Shown here in pieces: positions 11,819 to 24,109 of a stretch of DNA of 64,000 nt; position 1 is the stretch's first letter; every line of letters starts with the position of its first letter. Source of the DNA: Colocasia esculenta (lineage: Eukaryota > Streptophyta > Magnoliopsida > Alismatales > Araceae); assembly GCA_014218235.1 (NCBI GenBank), contig CM024755.1, forward strand, positions 161,503,941 to 161,567,940, written 5' to 3'. A program made the position numbers and the translations under genes. Under the pieces are notes generated by a model. The model ran no database searches. It worked only from the letters and a program-made list of their open reading frames with translations, and was not told the origin of the DNA.

Positions 11819-12166
11819 CTAGTTCTGGGTCAGGTCTATAACAGACTCCACCGATGGTTGTTGTTGTTCTCCTCCAATTTCGTGGTATAGTTCCCTTGCC
11901 GCATCCGTCAATGCTTCCCAATAGACCTCAAACAGATGGAGCAACATGTCTTGCCCCAGCCTTAGATTGTCCAACCTACACATAACTTGAGTCATGACGT
12001 CCAGTGAAGCACCAGGATTACCGGCAAAGAAAGCACCCACAGTCAAATTAAGCACTTCTTCCTTAATTTGCACATGAGCTTTCTGCTGTGCTTGGGCATA
12101 CAACTCAATGTCTTGGCGTAGCATTTCTAGCACTGCTACCATCCTATCTTGGGCATTCATATCCAT
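11819..12166 (-). CDS. Small ORF between primer site and gag of element D, unknown function
   Basis: The 115-residue open frame begins MDMNAQDRMVAVLEML about 110 bp after the primer site and ends SVESVIDLTQN. It appears largely helical (many Gln, Glu, Leu, Ala), with no membrane segment or zinc motif. It is uninterrupted while the downstream gag-pol has many lesions, although its short length makes this weak evidence for selection. It could be an accessory ORF, or the original N-terminus of gag cut off by a stop. I do not recognise a family. Confidence 0.45.
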   Translation of the reverse strand: MDMNAQDRMVAVLEMLRQDIELYAQAQQKAHVQIKEEVLNLTVGAFFAGNPGASLDVMTQVMCRLDNLRLGQDMLLHLFEVYWEALTDAARELYHEIGGEQQQPSVESVIDLTQN

Positions 12167-12273
12167 ACTGAAACAAATATCATGTTAAGCATTTATATAA
12201 TTACAAAGTCATGCTAACTAATCCCAAATTTCTACCCCAACTCACTGGTTATCCCTAGGTTTATCGAACTAAT

Positions 12274-12285
12274 GCTCTGATACCA
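12274..12285 (-). other. Primer-binding site of element D (initiator Met tRNA)
   Basis: On the minus strand TGGTATCAGAGC lies a few bases inside the 5' LTR and is complementary to the 3' end of plant initiator tRNA-Met. Confidence 0.9.
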
Positions 12286-12292
12286 ATTTATC

Positions 12293-14959
12293 TGTCATGT
12301 TCTAGCAAAATTCCACTTACTGAATATGACATATATTAATTACAAGAACTAACGTAAATGTTTATACATAAGCAACTAGTTTAGCGGAAGTTTATTACAT
12401 GATATCCCTCATTGAAGTCTAAATGAGGAACAGGCAAAAGTAAACTGTAGCCTTATTACATTTCCACTTATCTACAAAGAAAACAAAAGATAACAGCAAT
12501 GCTTGTCATGATGTGGTCCACTCAGCACACAAAAATTCCCTTAAGCTTCATCTCTGTTTGGTCCACCTGAAAATGGTAAATTGAATGAGCTAACTAGCCC
12601 AGTAGAACTCAATTCCTTTAACTGAAAAGGATTCAGATGTAAATTCTCAAGGTAAGAACATGTATAGATTGCTAGCACTGAGTGTTCAAAACAATAATCA
12701 AATGAGTCAATTCGATAACATGTATTGAACAAGAATAGTTTAGAAACAAGATCAATATCTCAGGATGATACTTGAATTTAGAATCAGACACATTTTCACA
12801 CACACAAGCATGATGTGATGACTAATCAAACACGAATTGATGTATGTCAACATCTACGAGTCCTCATTACCCCCGCGCGGCCACTGACGAATTTGGGCGC
12901 TCCCCCCAGGACTGAACTAGCCCTTTATTTGTCAGGCATATTTCTCATACTAGTCCAAAGACTCACAACTTGTCATCATAACACATACATTCTTGCAATA
13001 GATCAAGGACACACAAGGATTCACTCATGGTTCACACACAAGAATTAAGGAACTTTGTTCCTTCATTGATTTTAGAAATTGATGATCTCACAAGGTCAAT
13101 TATGTTCGGAACTTTGAAATGATGATTCATGGTAAAAAGAAAAGAAACTTGACTGGTTTAGTAGGTGTTTACGTGGTAGAAACATCTAGGAATGAGTAAG
13201 CATTATGTTAGAACAATTGGGTGTAGTTCCCATCAAGAAATGAGTCAAGGTAGGTGCTGAAATTCGGGACTGGTTGTGCCTGTCGACAGCAAGAAGGTGG
13301 CTGTCGACAGATATGGCTTCCCAGAAGCTGAATTCTTAGCCTCTCAGTGGCTGTCGACAGCCCCTGTCAGATTTTGTTTTCTGGGTTTTGGCAAGATGGC
13401 CTTGTCGACATCTAGAAGCAGGGCTGTCGACAGGTGCTATGTAGACTTTCAAAAATTGATTAAAACCCACTAGAAATTGTGCTATCAAGCTTTTCTATCA
13501 CTCCTAACATGATTAAGACTTTATCCAAGTATGATCTCAGCCTCAAGTATGAAGCTAACATAACAAGAAAGTGAAAGTAAAGACACGAGATATAGTTCAC
13601 ATCAATGGCCAATATGATTTCGGAGTTACACGAGTTTATGATGGAAGAAAAGAAATGTATTGTCTCCCATGGCCAAACACTAAATCATACATGATGAAAA
13701 GCTTAATTCTTACCATGGAACTAACTCCCAAATCTGGAAACAAACAAGCTTATGGTAAAGGATCCCTTCAAAATATTTGAACTACGTTGAAATGTAGGAA
13801 GAAGAGAGCAAGAGTAGGAAGAAAATCCCACAAACATACAACTAAAATAAGATTATAAGGGATGGATACATAGTTTTCAAAAGAGAATTCACACGTTTAA
13901 AGCAAATAAGCATGTGATCATGACTTCTTTAACAAGGGTGGAAGTCAAGGACTTAGAAAAGAGAAGAGATAGGAAGAGAATCCTACCTTACTGAGTAGTG
14001 GAAGTTTCTCTTCAGTATAGAGACCTATAAAACCAGAGGAAGAAGTGGAAAGCTTGCAACGTAAGGTAGCCTTAATAGATGTACTATTGCACTGGAGAAG
14101 TAAGGGTCCTTCATAGACCAAGTAGCAGCAACACACAGTAAGAATTGCAGCTGTATCTTGCGCCGGAACAGAATATAGAAGAAACAATGGCTCCAGCTAA
14201 AAATCCAACTCAGGAACCTTGCGAACATAGAAGCAACACAATGGGAGGAGGGTGAGAAAGATAGTTACGATGGTCATTGGGGTATATTTATAGCCCAAGG
14301 GTCCTCCCATGCACGACGACACGTTGACAGCTAATGTGTCATGGTAAAAACCATTTGGTTTTTACCTCAACACGTAGCCCATGCAAGCTATTCCATAGTT
14401 ACACATAGGTAACTAACGTGTTACCTTCTCCCATCAATGTTCTGGCCTCCCCAAAGCCTCACACATAGGCGCCCAGAAATTCCCAGAAAAATGGCCACCG
14501 TAATTGGCCTAAAATTCAGCTGGCCCAATAAACTTGATGTAAACATGTCTAAATGGTATCCACTTGTTATAAAATTTCAACCATAGCCTAATATGATGGT
14601 TTTACAAATTATGGTGATTTTTATTTAGTTTTTAGATTTTATTTTACACTATGTGAAAAATCACCCGAAAATTAGTCGTGTCGGCTTAATCTCGAAGTCC
14701 GTACGTCAAAAAATTCGAATATTTATATTTCTGAGATCTCCACATTTTTATGGAAATTATGGTGTTCTTGAATTTTTATTTCGTTATAGTTTTTCGGTGT
14801 CGCCCTGTGGGAGCGCACACCTCTATGTATGACACTGGGGTAACGTATGTTACCACTAATTAAACCTAAATTATAATTATTTAAATTTAATGACAATACA
14901 ATATATAATAATCACATTATTCATATTTTCCTAACACTTTAAATTTTCGGGGCGTTACA
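12293..14959 (-). repeat. 5' LTR of element D
   Basis: On the minus strand it begins TGTAACGCCCCG at 14959 and ends TGACA at 12293 (2667 bp). A TATAAATA core promoter lies at 14285-14292, about 670 bp in, with CAGGTG near 12564-12570. Differences from the other LTR are mostly base substitutions. One of the palindrome intervals is deleted. Confidence 0.93.
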
Positions 14960-14964
14960 GTCTT

Positions 14965-16489
14965 CACGTTTCTAGTGTTGGGGTGTTTTAAGTGGGTGTT
15001 TTCTTAGTTTGGTTCAAACTAGGTTTGACACCTATGAGTTCAAAAACTCAAAACTAATGATAGGGTGATCCAAATCAGATGAAACCACCTCTACTAGTTA
15101 GAGTACTTCCTATATATTGTACAGAAACAAGTAATCAAGAAACAAAAGTCATTTGGCTAGGTAACAAGATGTATTGTGACTGTCTACATGAATCTGACAC
15201 AATGCTCATGTATGGGCTAATACTCTCTGTAAAGAAAATGAAAATTGGGGAAACTAGTGCCAAGGAAATTAGACTCATAGGGTAACAAGTTATCTGTTAA
15301 AAGCTCGGTCTGAAAATGAGTCCACTAAAAGATATAGAACTCGTAAGACAGGTCAGGGTTTAATCAAAACTGCACAATATTCTGATCATACTAGATTTAA
15401 TTTGTGAAACCCATATGATACAAATTGGGGAAAATGGTAAGAACATGATCTGAGTATGTGTATGCAAGCATGTACGAGTTTAGCTAGAGTTTGGCCCAGA
15501 GACTACCTACCTTTTGGTTGGAAGAAAAGGCATCCTCCAGAAAACCCTAGTTTCGACCAGTTGTAGGAGAACGCTTCATACTCATGAATTATTTAGTAGA
15601 AATTGGGCAAAATAGTGTCATAAGAAACTAGAATCGAAGAGCTTTCCAAGGTTATATGGCTTGCATGGTTTGGTCGAGGTTTCACTAACCTTTGATGATG
15701 ATCAATCTAACTCTTGTGTGCAGGTCGCTGCAGATCCGAGTTGGGAAGAGCAAGAGATTCCTCCTTGCTCCAGCCTTCTCCTCGAGATCTTCAGCCACCA
15801 CTGCCTCCAAGCAAGCCTCCAATAACCCTAGGGGTCGTCCCATGGGAGAGAGAGGCTTTATTTATAGAGAGAGAGGCCTTTAGTTGCTTAATTAGATTAG
15901 GAAACCTTTAGACACGAATTTGGGTATACATTTCCTCAACATGGAGATTTCTCTCCCCAATTCATGATGAAACTGATATGGAAACTTGCTTTAGGTTGCA
16001 TCCACGAGTTGGACTTGGTTTGATGTCCATTAAGTGTGTATTGGGTGAGTATTAACCCTTTTATGGTCCATTAGTCAGAATTTTCGAATTTCAAGTTATT
16101 TTCCTAGCATGAATTTATTTGTGGTCCAAAATACCTCTTTTGGCCCATTTCATTCATTGGATTGTCAATACCCATTGTTTGAAGTCCATCCATAATTTTT
16201 ATTCTATTTTTGGACTTCATTAAATATATGTGATAATGATTTTCTGACTTATTTTCTAATTACGATAATAAGTAAAAAAAATTCCTTAACCATAGCCAAT
16301 CGAATTTTTCTTTTTACGAATTTCTTTGTGGGTCATTTGGAATATTATTTAGAGTTGAACTATGATTTTTTACAAAAAATATTTAATATATTTTTGTACA
16401 TATGATAATGAAACGTACGTTTTTACTATTATGAGAATATTAAATTATTATATGTAATTTTCTCGGAATAAAACTTTCGAGGTGCTACA
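14965..16489 (-). repeat. Right part (5' end) of family H LTR, minus strand
   Basis: On the minus strand the LTR would begin TGTAGCACCTCGAAAG at 16489. A TATA box (CTATAAATAAAG) lies near 15858-15869 with a purine-rich leader. No gene is supported; the open frames seen here are short and without matches. It joins 3700-4419 if element D is removed with one gtctt copy. No target duplication was found for H itself. Confidence 0.6.
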
Positions 16490-16511
16490 ACTTTATTCAC
16501 ATAGCATTAAT

Positions 16512-17520
16512 TGTTAGCATACAAAAGATAGTCGTCAATATTTGAAATATATCACAAGTACCATTAATCATATCCATAGCTAATGTACTAAACCCAATCT
16601 AGTATATCTCTTGGAACTTGTCTTATTCAATAAAAAGACAAATATCATCAATGAAAGAGCTGTCTGCTCAATGTGAACGTAAAAGACATACACGTCACTC
16701 TTGAAAGAAGACATGCAACGACTATCCCTCCAACGGATATATTCAAACAGACCAAGCAACGGCTACAAAGATGAAGCCTATAAAAGGATGATATTGGAAG
16801 AGTAGCATAGACAAGAGAGTGGGATATTATAAGCCACATACAAGAAAGCAAGAGTGATACAAGCACATATACGAGAAGAGGTGAAAAAGCGCAAGTGTGC
16901 CACGCCAAGCTTTCTCTCCATTGACACTGCAGGGTGCTGTGTTGAAGGCTTGCATGTGCATGCATTGAAGCAACTGTTAAGATCTCGTCTTGTAAAGGTT
17001 CTTTCTCAGACTCAGGAGTCTTCCTTCGAACTAGAATTCTTTTGTTCTATTCTTCAAGTCTGAAGTCCCTCTAAGTCTAGTACTCCACACAGAAAGCTTA
17101 CCTTAAGTAAGTATACCCCTTGTGTAGAAGGGAAGACCTGCTGAACAGGGTGTTTACCCCTCTGAAAGAGGGAAGGCCAAAGTAGTCTTGGCAGTTGGTT
17201 CCCCTTTTTAAAGGGAAGGCTAGTTGCAGTTAGAGGGTTGCCTTTCCCCTTGTGTAGAAGGGAAGACCGGTAAATACCAGGGTGTTGTATCTTTGGAAAA
17301 CATAGTGAAATCCTAAGCTCTTGGCTTAGGAGACTGGACGTAGGACTTCCATTGGAAGGAAGGTCCGAACCAGGATAAATTTTTTGTGTCTTTTATGGTT
17401 TGACTAACATAACTAACGTGTGCTAGTAAGTTCTTGTTAAATTAGCTTCTGCGACGAAAAACACTTATTCAACCCCCCCCCCCCCCCCAGGTGAAGAGCT
17501 CTACTACCATCGATCCAACA
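16512..17520 (+). repeat. SIRE/Maximus-like Ty1/copia LTR, probably solo
   Basis: It contains CAACGGCTAC followed by TATAAAA at 16779-16785, then GGGAAG-rich repeats. It ends with ATTCAACC and a C16 run (17473-17488), then CGATCCAACA. This arrangement is typical of long copia LTR 3' ends. No primer site follows the end and no polypurine tract precedes it, so it is probably a solo LTR or fragment. The start (TGTTAGC at 16512) is uncertain and no duplication was found. Confidence 0.55.
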
Positions 17521-17762
17521 TAGAACTCTTCGAAACCACGATAATATGTTGTATTTATAATCCAAACGATCTCTCAAAGTTTGGAGAGAGTCCAATCCTC
17601 GTAGGACTCTTTTTAAGAAAGTTCGCATCGGAATTGTCAGAATCGGTCGTCCTAAATTCACAAATCGATCGTCCGATTTGTGAACTGTCCCAGTACCAAT
17701 GTTCCTGAGAAAAGTGGTAGTACTAAAACCCAAAATTGGTCGTCCGATTCTCACTTCTACTG

Positions 17763-17896
17763 GCGCACTGTTCAACTTCGACTAGCGCATTGTTCAACTT
17801 CGACTGTCGCACTGTTCAACTTCAGATTGGAGTACTGTTCAACTTCAACTTGCACACTGTTCAGCTTTGACTTGCGCATTGTTCAACTTCGACTTT
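17763..17896 (+). repeat. 22-bp minisatellite, about six copies
   Basis: The unit is close to GCGCACTGTTCAACTTCGACT, with copies starting near 17763, 17785, 17807, 17831, 17853 and 17874. Copies differ by a few bases. It lies in a spacer (17521-18870) with no recognisable gene. Confidence 0.85.
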
Positions 17897-18087
17897 GGCT
17901 TATATTCCTGCACACTTAACACACAAATTAGATCCTCAAATCAAATATAAATAAATCAAACATTTGGGTCATCAACATGAGTGAGAATTGGTGCTTTGAT
18001 TTTATCAACATAAATGAGAATTAGTGTTTTTGTGATCATCAAAATTTATAGAGTACAACATAAGTTTTACTTTGTCATGGTGAAGAA

Positions 18088-18245
18088 GTGTCGACAGATA
18101 AAAGGCATATGTCGACAGATAGCAAGCATATGTCAACTGATAAAAAAATATGTCAATAGATGGTAAAACTTACAAAGATGAAAGAAAGCGTATGTCGACA
18201 TATAAAAAGCAATTGTTGACAGATAAAAGCATATGTCGACAGATA
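18088..18245 (+). repeat. Irregular TGTCGACAGATAAA repeat cluster
   Basis: About seven copies of a 20-24 bp unit built on TATGTCGACAGATAAAAG occur, several decayed. The core TGTCGACAG is the same word clustered in the LTR of element D, but the surrounding sequence is not D-like. Confidence 0.75.
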
Positions 18246-18875
18246 ATGAAAATATACATACAGAGATAGAAATCACACAAATATATTGAAAAAATATTAT
18301 TAATTAAATTTTTGATATTTATGAGAGAAAAAATATTATTAAATATATTTCTAATAAATATGAGTTTTAATTATCACCAAAACAAAAGGATAAATATATA
18401 AAAGTGGTTCAAGAAAAGCAAAGTCCATTAAGTAATTTCTGAAAGTAGCTAGGTCCATCTCTCTTTAACCTACTAGGTGATAGATGTAAATCTTAATAGC
18501 CAAATGTGCTCATTATCTACTTTCTTAATATTTTAGGTAGTATTGATGTTGAAGATGAGACTCAAGCTAACGATGGGAATGCATCTGAATGAAGAGCGTG
18601 ATTCAACTTTAAAACTCTTATTTGCTAGTTGGAGAGTTAGATTGTTGCAATAGGGGGTGAGGAATGAAAATGCATTATAATAGATCTTTTATTGAGTCGT
18701 AGGATGGAAGTTTAAATGGTTAAATTGTGATGCATTAAACTTGAGTTATGCGATGAGATAAAGAGTCTTGTGATTTTGACATTTTATTGAAATTAAGTGC
18801 AAACTAGGTTCTGCTCGTGTGATGCACAGGTAACATCAAATTATGATACTATGTTATTTGATAATGAAGAATGAG

Positions 18876-18877
<2 letters not shown>
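18246..18877. other. AT-rich spacer without recognisable gene
   Basis: No ORF or RNA gene is supported. A short open tail near 18541-18590 (DVEDETQANDGNASE then stop) might be the end of a transposase-like ORF, but this is too short to assign. Confidence 0.4.

Positions 18878-18953
<76 letters not shown>
18878..18953. repeat. (AT)n microsatellite
   Basis: About 76 bp of uninterrupted alternating A and T. Confidence 0.98.
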
Positions 18954-19429
18954 CACAGTCTAAGAACAATCAAGTGTCAACACCATAGGAAATAACAAAA
19001 AAAAAGCAACCTAACATAACCATCTCGCCCATGGGGATATATTGTTCTATTTATCTTTAAAATAATTATATTTATGTATATTAATTATAATATATATATA
19101 TATATCTAAACTTTTCCCTGCACTAGATAGACTCAAACCAAACATATATTATTGTCGTCACCTAATCATTGTTTATGTTTTTTTATTTACTCGAATTGCA
19201 CACAACAAATTATAATTTTGTTTCAATTTTCTGCTTTAAAAGTTAGTATAAAAATATTTTTTGTATTCTGCTCATAAATTGATAATATCTATTATCCTTT
19301 TTGTGTTGTTAACATCTAAACTTTTCATATTATTATAATATTCTTTCTCAGATATGTAATTACAATTATCTTAATTTTGTAAATAATATTTATACTAATT
19401 ATAAATTTTGATTATTTAAAATCTTAATA

Positions 19430-19461
19430 AAATATCGTGCATCGTACGGGTAGAAAGCTAG
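19430..19461 (+). mobile_element. Possible Helitron 3' terminus
   Basis: An imperfect small hairpin (CGTGC-ATC-GTACG) is followed after about 12 bases by CTAG and then T, like Helitron 3' ends. The 500 AT-rich bases before it have no gene. No 5' end (TC) was located, so this is a tentative terminus. Confidence 0.35.
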
Positions 19462-20509
19462 TATATAGATATAGATATGATAACCTATCTTACAGAGCAA
19501 CCTTATATTAACTTACTCTTAACACTTTCAATTATGAAAAGCTGTTTTGATTTCTTTTCCGCATGAAGCAGGCGCATTTTTAATCATTTCTTATGTAACA
19601 ACTACACTTTCCTCCCCATCTTATTCTAATTTGGAGCCTCTGAATGGAAGACTCAGTTTAGGACGTCTGCAAGTTTAGGAAAAATGTATGGTAATTAAAC
19701 CCCACATTTGTATTCAATCCTGGAAGATAGGAAGGTAGAGAGAGAGAAGTGGGTGAACGGTAATTTCCCGTATTTACTTTTGCCTATGACAAAAGTGGAA
19801 AATTAAATTTTGAAAAACAAAATGGAAGATTCCATCTGGAAAAAGAAATATTTTCTACTTGGCTGGATATTATCCACTTAGATGCCTACCCATATGACAC
19901 CGCACAGGCACTCGAACACGGTGGCAATCATGCCTATTGCCTAGTGACGGCGGCTACAAACTTGGTGCACCAAGCGGTGCAAACTACACCCCCATTGGGG
20001 GTGAGCACAACCCTAGGGTTGTGCTCACCCCAACGGGGGTGTAGTGACATCACCCCACCAATGGGTGGGGTTGCTTGTTGCAAACCGCCGACAAGGCGGT
20101 TTGCAACAAGCATTTCCCGGCTACAAATGGCAAGGGATGGTGTCGTGTCACATCACCACGCGTGGGTTTCTCTGCTCGCATGGTATTTTATGGCACCATG
20201 TGAGTCGTGACCTACGTGGTTTGTACTTGCTCGGGTAGGTAGAAAATATATCTTATCTGACGATTATTTTTTGAATGTTTTTTCATATATTTACAAAAAA
20301 ATCATAAAAACTTACTAAAACTAATTAAAAAGATGAGAAAATTTACTGAATGCAACGAAACCCGAATCCGGCCACTCCAAAGTGGCTTAAATTCTCTCAA
20401 ACATAACAACTGTTGTAAAAACCCCGTACTCTTGATCCAATAAATGCTCAACTTATTTATACGTTCTTAAATAATGGTTGTCTTGAGGGCTATAGATGCA
20501 AATCATGCG
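19462..20509. other. Non-coding spacer with hairpin cluster
   Basis: No gene is supported. The notable content is the run of inverted repeats at 19983-20112, entered separately. The flanks are ordinary AT-rich sequence. Confidence 0.5.
19983..20112. repeat. Three adjacent strong hairpins
   Basis: First, arms 19983-20014 and 20015-20045 meet at a central CTAG, with one mismatch and one extra G. Second, 8-bp arms 20052-20059 and 20064-20071. Third, perfect 18-bp arms 20072-20089 and 20095-20112 with a 5-base loop. GGCTACAAA occurs as a direct repeat just outside on both sides (about 19952 and 20120). Confidence 0.9.
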
Positions 20510-20520
20510 GCACAAAGTGA

Positions 20521-23500
20521 TTTTTTTTTTTTAATCACAAGATAGCAGGGTCACAACGGGTCAAGTGCTCCTAATCTCACAAGGGTCAGAAGTTCTCACT
20601 CTCCCAAGTGATCAATCAGCGACCACAATATTTTATTACATATAAAAACATAGGTATAGAGATACGGGGGCATACCACTGTAATACACCTAACACCATAA
20701 AACTTTCTTAAGATACTGAACAGATGACCACCAATCCTACTGAACAGAAAGAATCAATGAAAGTAGTGAATGGGAAGGCTATTGACATCTAATATTCGGA
20801 ATGCCAGTCCTATCCAACAACAAAGCACACTGACTGGCCGAGACAATTCAGTGTGGTGATTATAAACATAGTTGCATCCCATAGAGCAAGCATCATTTGC
20901 CAAGCAGTCGGCTAAGGTATTGCTTTCTCTAAATACTTGAATAATCAGACATCACATCCATCTAATTAGATCTTCTGCCTTACGCCACCAGTATATAGCT
21001 CGCCAAGAAGGAGGCCAGTTCTGAGAGAACGATGATACTAGCACAGCGGAGTCTGAGTAAATTACTGAAACCAAGTATCCCTTCGTTTTTGCCAGCTGCA
21101 AACCATCACACAAAGCTCTAGTTTCAGCTTCAACACTGGTGCCTGTGCTGTAGAAGAAAGAGAAACCAAGCTTCAAGTTGCCCAAGGAATCCTTTATTCA
21201 ACACCCCCTCCACTAGGACCATGATTGTCTTTACTAGCACCCATCTACATTGAGCGAACAATGTATAGATGGAGGGCACCATTTTACAAGTATGGGTGTC
21301 TTTAGTTTTACCTTTGGTTTGATATCGAAAGAAGATAATATCTAAATGTATGTCTTTCCTGCTACAAGGTTGATGGAAGGTCTTTGGTTCAATTGCTAGA
21401 GATATATGACTCAGAATCTTCTTCTTACATTGATTAATTGAGTATCTCTTGGACTCAAATCTATTAGAGCATCTCATCTTCCAGATTTCCCACATAGTCA
21501 TCAAGAACATATGGACTCCAGCAAATTGCAAGGATGTATTTGTATTCACACTGGAGATAAATCTCCAGCACCTAGTAGTAATGTGATCGCAAGTTATTAC
21601 ATTGTTAGGAACCAAAGGTGTAATCCATGTCCATAGTTCCTTGGCAATGTCACCCTGAATGAATAGGTGATTCAGATCTTCGAATTGTGGAAGAGAAGTG
21701 CAGCATATACATTTAGATACCATCTGAATGCCACAATCAACCACCCTTGCATCCACTGCAACAGCCCGGTGAACCAACCTCCAGAAGAACAAAGCAGCTC
21801 TCGATGGTATGTCTTTGTGCCATATCTTCATCCAATCACCTCTAGTCACTCCCAGAGGTATTGTAATGTTGTAAGCAGATTTCGTAGAGAACTTGCCATT
21901 CGGGGATAAAGTCCAGACAAAGGAATCTGAATCATGCGTGAGGAAAGAAGTATCTAGGATTAAAGGAGTAGATAATTGTGTTCTCAAGGGATGATTTTCA
22001 TTAAGCAGCACCTCACGAACTGAAGTAGCAGGAATTGCACTTTGCATATGACTGTTAAGATAATGGATAAGGGCACAGTCACCCAACCGCACAAGGGATA
22101 AGGGCACAGTCACCCAACCGCACATCCCTTAGAAAATCCGCTTGTCTATCGTCTCCAATGATGCACCTTGTATGCAGTAAGACCATCTCTCGTGCCTGTA
22201 AAAAGACGTCCCTGGTAATACAAGCAGGGAAAGGCTTCAAGGAATCCCACAAATGACCCTTAATAAATCGGTTCTTACATATCGCGACCAGAGGGAAGTA
22301 CCATGGATGATGCGCCATATATTCTTCGCCATAAGAGATCGGTGCACCATTTCCAGATTTCTAACACCCAGACCACCTTCCACTTTTGGTTTTTGAATTT
22401 GCTTCTAGGAGACCCAATGATGTCTACGAGTTTCTAATGAACCCTGCCAAAAGAAACTAGCACAAAAGTTTTCAATATACCGAAAAATAGTTTTCGGTAT
22501 GGACATGCAGGATGCTATGTATAGAGGGATAGCTTGTAACACATAATTTATAAGGATCAACCGCCCAGCTTGAGAGAGGAGTTTAGTTTTCCAGCCCTCC
22601 AAACGACCAATAATATTGTCAATCAGGAACTTATAGTCTGCCACTGTGCTTCTACCTTCTTTTATAGTAATGTCTAGGTACTTGAGAAAGTTAGCTTTCC
22701 TGAAGCCAGTTAACGTCAACATGTTGTTGGTAACAAGGTTTCCAACATGTGGCGCAATGACAAAGCTGCTCTTGGATCTATTTATCTTCTGACCAGAACT
22801 ATTTTCATATGCACATAGCAATGCCATCAGCCTACTGACATTTCTACTTGCTGTATTAATGAATACCAATGTATCATCAACATATAATAAATGAGAAATC
22901 CTGGGTACATTCCTTGGGCCTGAAAAATATTGAATATAACCATACATGTAGGCCTCTCACAGGGCTCTACTAAGGACCACCTCTGCCAGAATGAAAAGGT
23001 ATGGACCTAGCGGGTCACCCTGACGAACACCCATGGAAGACTTGAAGTATCCACTAATTTTCCCATTAAAACAGACAGAGAACCAGCAATTAGAAATAAG
23101 CATGCCTATGTAAGAGTTGAATCTGTGACTAAACCCAAATTTATGCAAGACCGCAAGAAGAAAATCCCATTCTAGACGGTCATATGCCTTAGCCATGTCA
23201 AGCTTAAGGATAGAATTATGACCCCATACCTTCCGACCAATGTCTTTGTACATCTGCTTAGCCAACATCACTTGGTCTAGGATGTATCTACTTTTTAGAA
23301 AAGCACCCTGCTCTTCAGACACCAGGAGCAACATGAGAGGGGTTAACCTGTCGCATAATATACGGGAAACAATTTTGTAAACAAAATTGCAGAGGCTGAT
23401 TGATGCGGGACCAAGTGGGGAAGGAGGGGACAGGCCTCACGCCTAGGGAGTCTCACCCGAGGAAGAAGGAGAGGAAGGGGGCAGCTCTCACAGCGGCGGC

Positions 23501-24109
23501 ACACACAACAAGGGTTTTTTTTACTTTTCATCTTCATTGCCTCTCCCCAAGGGATGTACAAGCATATAAATAGGGGAGGGACACAAAACCCTAGGGTACC
23601 TTTTACAAAAAGAAGGACCAAAGTACCCCAAGGACCAAAAAGGGGTAAAATCGCATCCCAAAATACATAGAAAATGGAAAAGGCCCTATTGGGCCCTAAT
23701 GGGCCAAACAACCCCCAACTAAGGTACCAAATAAAAGAAAATACATCAACAAAGCAATAACTCGTCCTCTAGCCAAATGGAAGCCGAAGTCGTAGGCGAA
23801 CACCTCCTCCATTGATAAACACGGATCGGGTCGAATTGTACCTGTGCTCGAGTGTACAGCTTTTCATTTCCCATCACTGATCAGCCTAAAGTCATAAAAG
23901 GAGGTTGAGTCCTTGATCTTGGGAACCAGATTAATTATTGATGAAGATATTCCCGTAGGCATAGGAAATCCTGCAAAAAAGGCTTGTACTGCCAAGACTA
24001 CATCTGTACCAATAATGCCCCAACAACTAGTGTAAAAATAACCTGAGAATCCATCTAGACTAGGAGCAGAGTTACCTTCAGCACAAAACGATTCAAACAC
24101 TTGTAGGGA
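20521..24109 (-). pseudogene. 5'-truncated plant LINE: reverse transcriptase, zinc and RNase H-like region
   Basis: Reading minus from 24109: NSAPSLDGFSGYF and NLVPKIKD (RT start), then EEQGAFLKSRYILDQ, LDMAKAYDRLEWDF, GVRQGDPLGPYLF and the catalytic region LLYVDDTLVF (near 22880). Further on are LSQAGRLILINYVLQAIP and PNGKFSTKSAYN with the C-terminal zinc-type region. An RNase H-like end (TEAETRALCDGLQLAKTKG) lies near 21100. A T run at 20521-20533 is the poly(A) tail. GCACAAAGTG (20510-20519) and GCACAAAAGTG (24110-24120) look like a target duplication. Frameshifts, a local 22-bp duplication near 22074-22120 and the solo LTR at 23401-23876 break it. It lacks the endonuclease. Confidence 0.9.
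23401..23876 (-). repeat. Solo LTR of family E inserted in the LINE
   Basis: The 476-bp sequence is the reverse complement of the LTRs of E2 (24309-24787). It is flanked by the duplication ctgat (23396-23400, 23877-23881). Removing it with one copy of ctgat restores a continuous RT reading frame across the site. Confidence 0.95.

Larger units (their letters stand above)
4420..14959 (-). mobile_element. Complete Ty3/gypsy chromovirus, family D, minus strand
   Basis: The element is 10,540 bp with LTRs at 4420-7107 and 12293-14959. It is flanked by the duplication gtctt (4415-4419 and 14960-14964). In the element's own direction the order is LTR, initiator-Met primer site, small ORF, gag, protease, RT, RNase H, integrase, chromodomain, polypurine tract, LTR. 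A 245-bp LTR sample compared by eye differs at about seven positions (near 97% identity), so insertion is fairly recent, yet gag-pol has several stops and frameshifts. The long LTRs plus chromodomain suggest the Tekay/Del group, which is an inference. It sits inside LTR H. Confidence 0.95.

Noticed and set aside
16648..16965. 105-codon minus-strand frame
   Set aside because: Lies over the promoter region of a plus-strand copia LTR; no domain.
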